A DNA stretch of 64,000 nt from Pelagicoccus sp. SDUM812002 (GTDB lineage Bacteria; Verrucomicrobiota; Verrucomicrobiia; Opitutales; Opitutaceae), in assembly GCF_031127835.1 (NCBI RefSeq), contig NZ_JARXHX010000020.1, positions 20,549 through 84,548 on the forward strand. Direction: 5' to 3'. Within the stretch, counting starts at the first letter, position 1; each line of letters starts with the position of its first letter. Position numbers and translations under genes: made by a program. Positions 62,282 to 64,000 of this stretch are shown here, piece by piece. The notes under the pieces are model-generated. The model was not told the origin of the DNA. It did not search any database and saw nothing but the letters and a program-made list of their open reading frames with translations.

Positions 62282-63379
62282 ATGACTAGCACACTCTTCC
62301 GCTTCCGTACTCTTCTTAGTCTTGTAATCAGTCTGGCAGCCTCGAGGGAGATCTTCGCTCAAGAGGACGGGGAATGGTCAGAGTACGAGGCGGCGGTCGA
62401 GACAGAAGCCGCCCGTCCACAGTACCAGGTTGGCGATGTGCTGACCCGATCCGAGAAAGGAGCTCCCTTCCGTCGCCGCATCATGCGGGAAGACGTCACT
62501 ATTCGCAGCAGGTCCCTGCAGTTGGACTCAGGCAAAAAGGTCCGTTTGGTCTACGGAGTTCCCAAGAAAGCTAAAAACGTCCCAGCCGTATTCGTTTTGG
62601 ACGTGGAAACAAACGTTCTCTCAAACGCGACTGCCCTCCGTAGCTTCGGATCGACTAAGAAACAACAGCGAGATTTCATGGAGGCGTCCTATCTTCTCCG
62701 TTCGCCTTTCGGCAGCAACATGCTCGGCAACGGTTTCGCAGTGGCATACATAGTGGCGGATGACCTCGACACCCTCCGTTCTGCGCGGACTCCCGATTGG
62801 ATTGGCATTTTCGACCGCGTGCGAGACCTCAAATCTGTCGACGGCAACAACGTGTTCCTATTCTCCACCCGCGAGTACGCCAATCTCTCGGTCTACCTGA
62901 CATCGCGCTACAATTTCTCCGGCTTCATACTTGAGGAGCCGGGCTACCTGCTGTTCTCCGACAAGACGCACGAAAACGTTATCGGAAGATCGGAAAAGCT
63001 TACTTCTCAGGAAATATGGGAGCGGACCGACCCCACCCGCGAGTTCGTCTACGAAACCGTATTCAGCCGCATCAATACGCCAATTATGCTGATTCGCAAC
63101 CCAGACTCTACAGGCTACACCTTCAGCGAGAAGACGCTAATTTCAAAGCTCAACCAAACCGGCTCCTACTATGAGACCATTGAAGTTCGAGGTGTAGGGC
63201 GCGACCTCACCGTATTCGGCGGAGGCAAAGACAGCGGCGTCATCGACGTCTCACCCAAGGTATCCTACTATGTACCCACAGTCAGCCGCTGGGTTTCCGA
63301 AATCATCACCTACATGAGGGTAAATTCCTCCGTCGATCCCGTCGCCCTACGCGACCCATCGAACATGCGTGACTGGTAG
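62282..63379 (+). CDS. Secreted protein, divergent alpha/beta-hydrolase-like
   Basis: 365 residues from the ATG at 62282, which starts a signal peptide (MTSTLFRFRTLLSLVISLAAS). The pattern VFVLDVETNV, then VFLFSTREYANLSVYLTSRY, then TPIMLIRNPDSTG followed by a helix resembles the strands and elbow of an alpha/beta hydrolase. The nucleophile elbow has no GxSxG, so it is probably not a serine hydrolase. Function unknown. A terminator follows. Confidence 0.55.
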   Translation: MTSTLFRFRTLLSLVISLAASREIFAQEDGEWSEYEAAVETEAARPQYQVGDVLTRSEKGAPFRRRIMREDVTIRSRSLQLDSGKKVRLVYGVPKKAKNVPAVFVLDVETNVLSNATALRSFGSTKKQQRDFMEASYLLRSPFGSNMLGNGFAVAYIVADDLDTLRSARTPDWIGIFDRVRDLKSVDGNNVFLFSTREYANLSVYLTSRYNFSGFILEEPGYLLFSDKTHENVIGRSEKLTSQEIWERTDPTREFVYETVFSRINTPIMLIRNPDSTGYTFSEKTLISKLNQTGSYYETIEVRGVGRDLTVFGGGKDSGVIDVSPKVSYYVPTVSRWVSEIITYMRVNSSVDPVALRDPSNMRDW

Positions 63380-63416
63380 TCGCACCCCCAAGCGAGGCAG
63401 CTCGCCTAGCCACACG

Positions 63417-63455
63417 GGCCAAGCGTTCTTCGACAGACGTTTGGCCTCACTTTTT
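63417..63455 (+). terminator. Terminator before the EF-G gene
   Basis: Ten-base stem with one G-T pair (63417-63426 with 63437-63446), then TCACTTTTT. It ends the upstream gene. Confidence 0.75.
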
Positions 63456-63521
63456 AGAGGCCATCATCGAGCCAAAGACATCCTGTTAAAATCCCCCAAG
63501 CGACACCGTCTTTTTCCCCCT

Positions 63522-63527
63522 TATAAT
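63522..63527 (+). promoter_or_regulatory. Possible -10 element of the EF-G gene
   Basis: TATAAT 87 bases before the ATG at 63614 in an AT-rich block. No convincing -35 at the right distance, so this is only a candidate. Confidence 0.3.
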
Positions 63528-63613
63528 ATTATAGCATTGCCACTGGACAAAGAATCCTTACCCGCCTTTCTTTCCGCGAGCGCTTCCGCCGCCAAATTTT
63601 AAGGAATAAGACC

Positions 63614-64000
63614 ATGGCAACAGACCTATCCAAGTACAGAAACATCGGTATCTTCGCCCACGTTGACGCGGGTAAGACCACCACAACTGAGCGTATTCTA
63701 AAGCTCACTGGCAAGATCCACAAGTTGGGCGAAGTTCACGAAGGTGAATCGACCATGGACTTCATGGAGCAGGAAGCCGAGCGCGGTATTACCATCCAGT
63801 CCGCTGCCACCACATGTTTCTGGCCAGGAAGCACCCAGCAATACGAGCCACACCGCTTCAACATCATCGACACCCCGGGACACGTTGACTTCACCATCGA
63901 AGTCTACCGTTCCCTCAAGGTCCTCGACGGCGGTATCGGCGTTTTCTGTGGATCTGGCGGCGTTGAGCCACAGTCCGAAACGAACTGGCGTTACGCCAAC
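63614..64000 (+). CDS. fusA: Elongation factor G, 3' end outside window
   Basis: Translocation GTPase. The start [28 protein letters not shown] carries the P-loop [10 protein letters not shown], followed by [24 protein letters not shown] (switch I/effector) and DTPGHVDFT (G3). It is preceded by AAGGA as a Shine-Dalgarno sequence. The switch after G3, [26 protein letters not shown], is the form seen in the second EF-G group rather than VFCAVGGVQPQSETVWRQ. Only 129 residues are in the window, so the copy type is not settled. Confidence 0.93.
   Translation, partial: MATDLSKYRNIGIFAHVDAGKTTTTERILKLTGKIHKLGEVHEGESTMDFMEQEAERGITIQSAATTCFWPGSTQQYEPHRFNIIDTPGHVDFTIEVYRSLKVLDGGIGVFCGSGGVEPQSETNWRYAN

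Overview
The window is typical bacterial chromosome: dense genes, about one intergenic terminator per operon, and no rRNA, CRISPR array, integrase or transposase. It most resembles a marine member of Verrucomicrobiota, class Opitutia/Opitutae (Puniceicoccus/Pelagicoccus-like). The reasons are several secreted polysaccharide enzymes, Tat-signal sugar isomerases, a beta-helix protein ending in the 'EH..DL..W...FFRL' module common in this phylum, FG-GAP and TonB_C-repeat proteins, and a verrucomicrobial style of housekeeping genes. This assignment comes from protein style, not from a marker search.

Layout. 0-5.5 kb: the end of glmS, then a leftward operon for a rhamnose-type nucleotide sugar and polysaccharide export (export protein, a 3,5-epimerase/4-reductase-like gene, rfbB, rfbA). 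5.7-10.7 kb: tkt, rplS, trmD, rpsP (no rimM) and ychF. 10.9-17.9 kb: an active rhomboid protease, a Prc-type tail-specific protease, a small LuxR-type regulator, a catalytically dead rhomboid with a zinc ribbon behind queF, and a YyaL-like protein lacking its CxxC. 18.1-20.8 kb: two tandem paralogues, each built of four TonB C-terminal-like modules and nothing else. 20.9-30.2 kb: a sugar nucleotidyltransferase, an adaptor/TolC efflux pair without a pump, tRNA-Leu(UAG), an SGNH hydrolase, a lipoprotein binding protein paired with a hybrid histidine kinase, and dut.

30.6-51.5 kb is the accessory part. It holds two Tat-exported sugar isomerase-like proteins, an NCS1 permease, a GH78 rhamnosidase with an AraC regulator, a two-lyase fusion (PL6-type beta-helix plus Alginate_lyase toroid), a pectate-lyase-3-like protein, a sialate O-acetylesterase-like protein and a Gfo/Idh/MocA oxidoreductase. 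Between these lie clear gene remains: a zinc-type alcohol dehydrogenase in pieces, a truncated and frameshifted chemoreceptor, and a porin interrupted by one TGA. Together they suggest uronate/rhamnose polysaccharide use at a locus that is partly decaying.

51.5-64 kb returns to core genes: menA with a SerB-like phosphatase, the zinc-independent ribosomal protein pair rpmE2-rpmJ, yqgE, a Nif3-family gene, aroQ, several secreted proteins of unknown role including a translationally overlapping trio (FG-GAP protein, trypsin-like protease, 601-residue protein), and the start of an EF-G gene.

Observations most worth following: the epimerase/reductase that could replace RfbC and RfbD, the TonB_C-array proteins, the dead rhomboid with a zinc ribbon beside a live one, the PL6/Alginate_lyase fusion, the binding-protein/kinase pair, and a probable small RNA upstream of the aldo/keto reductase.
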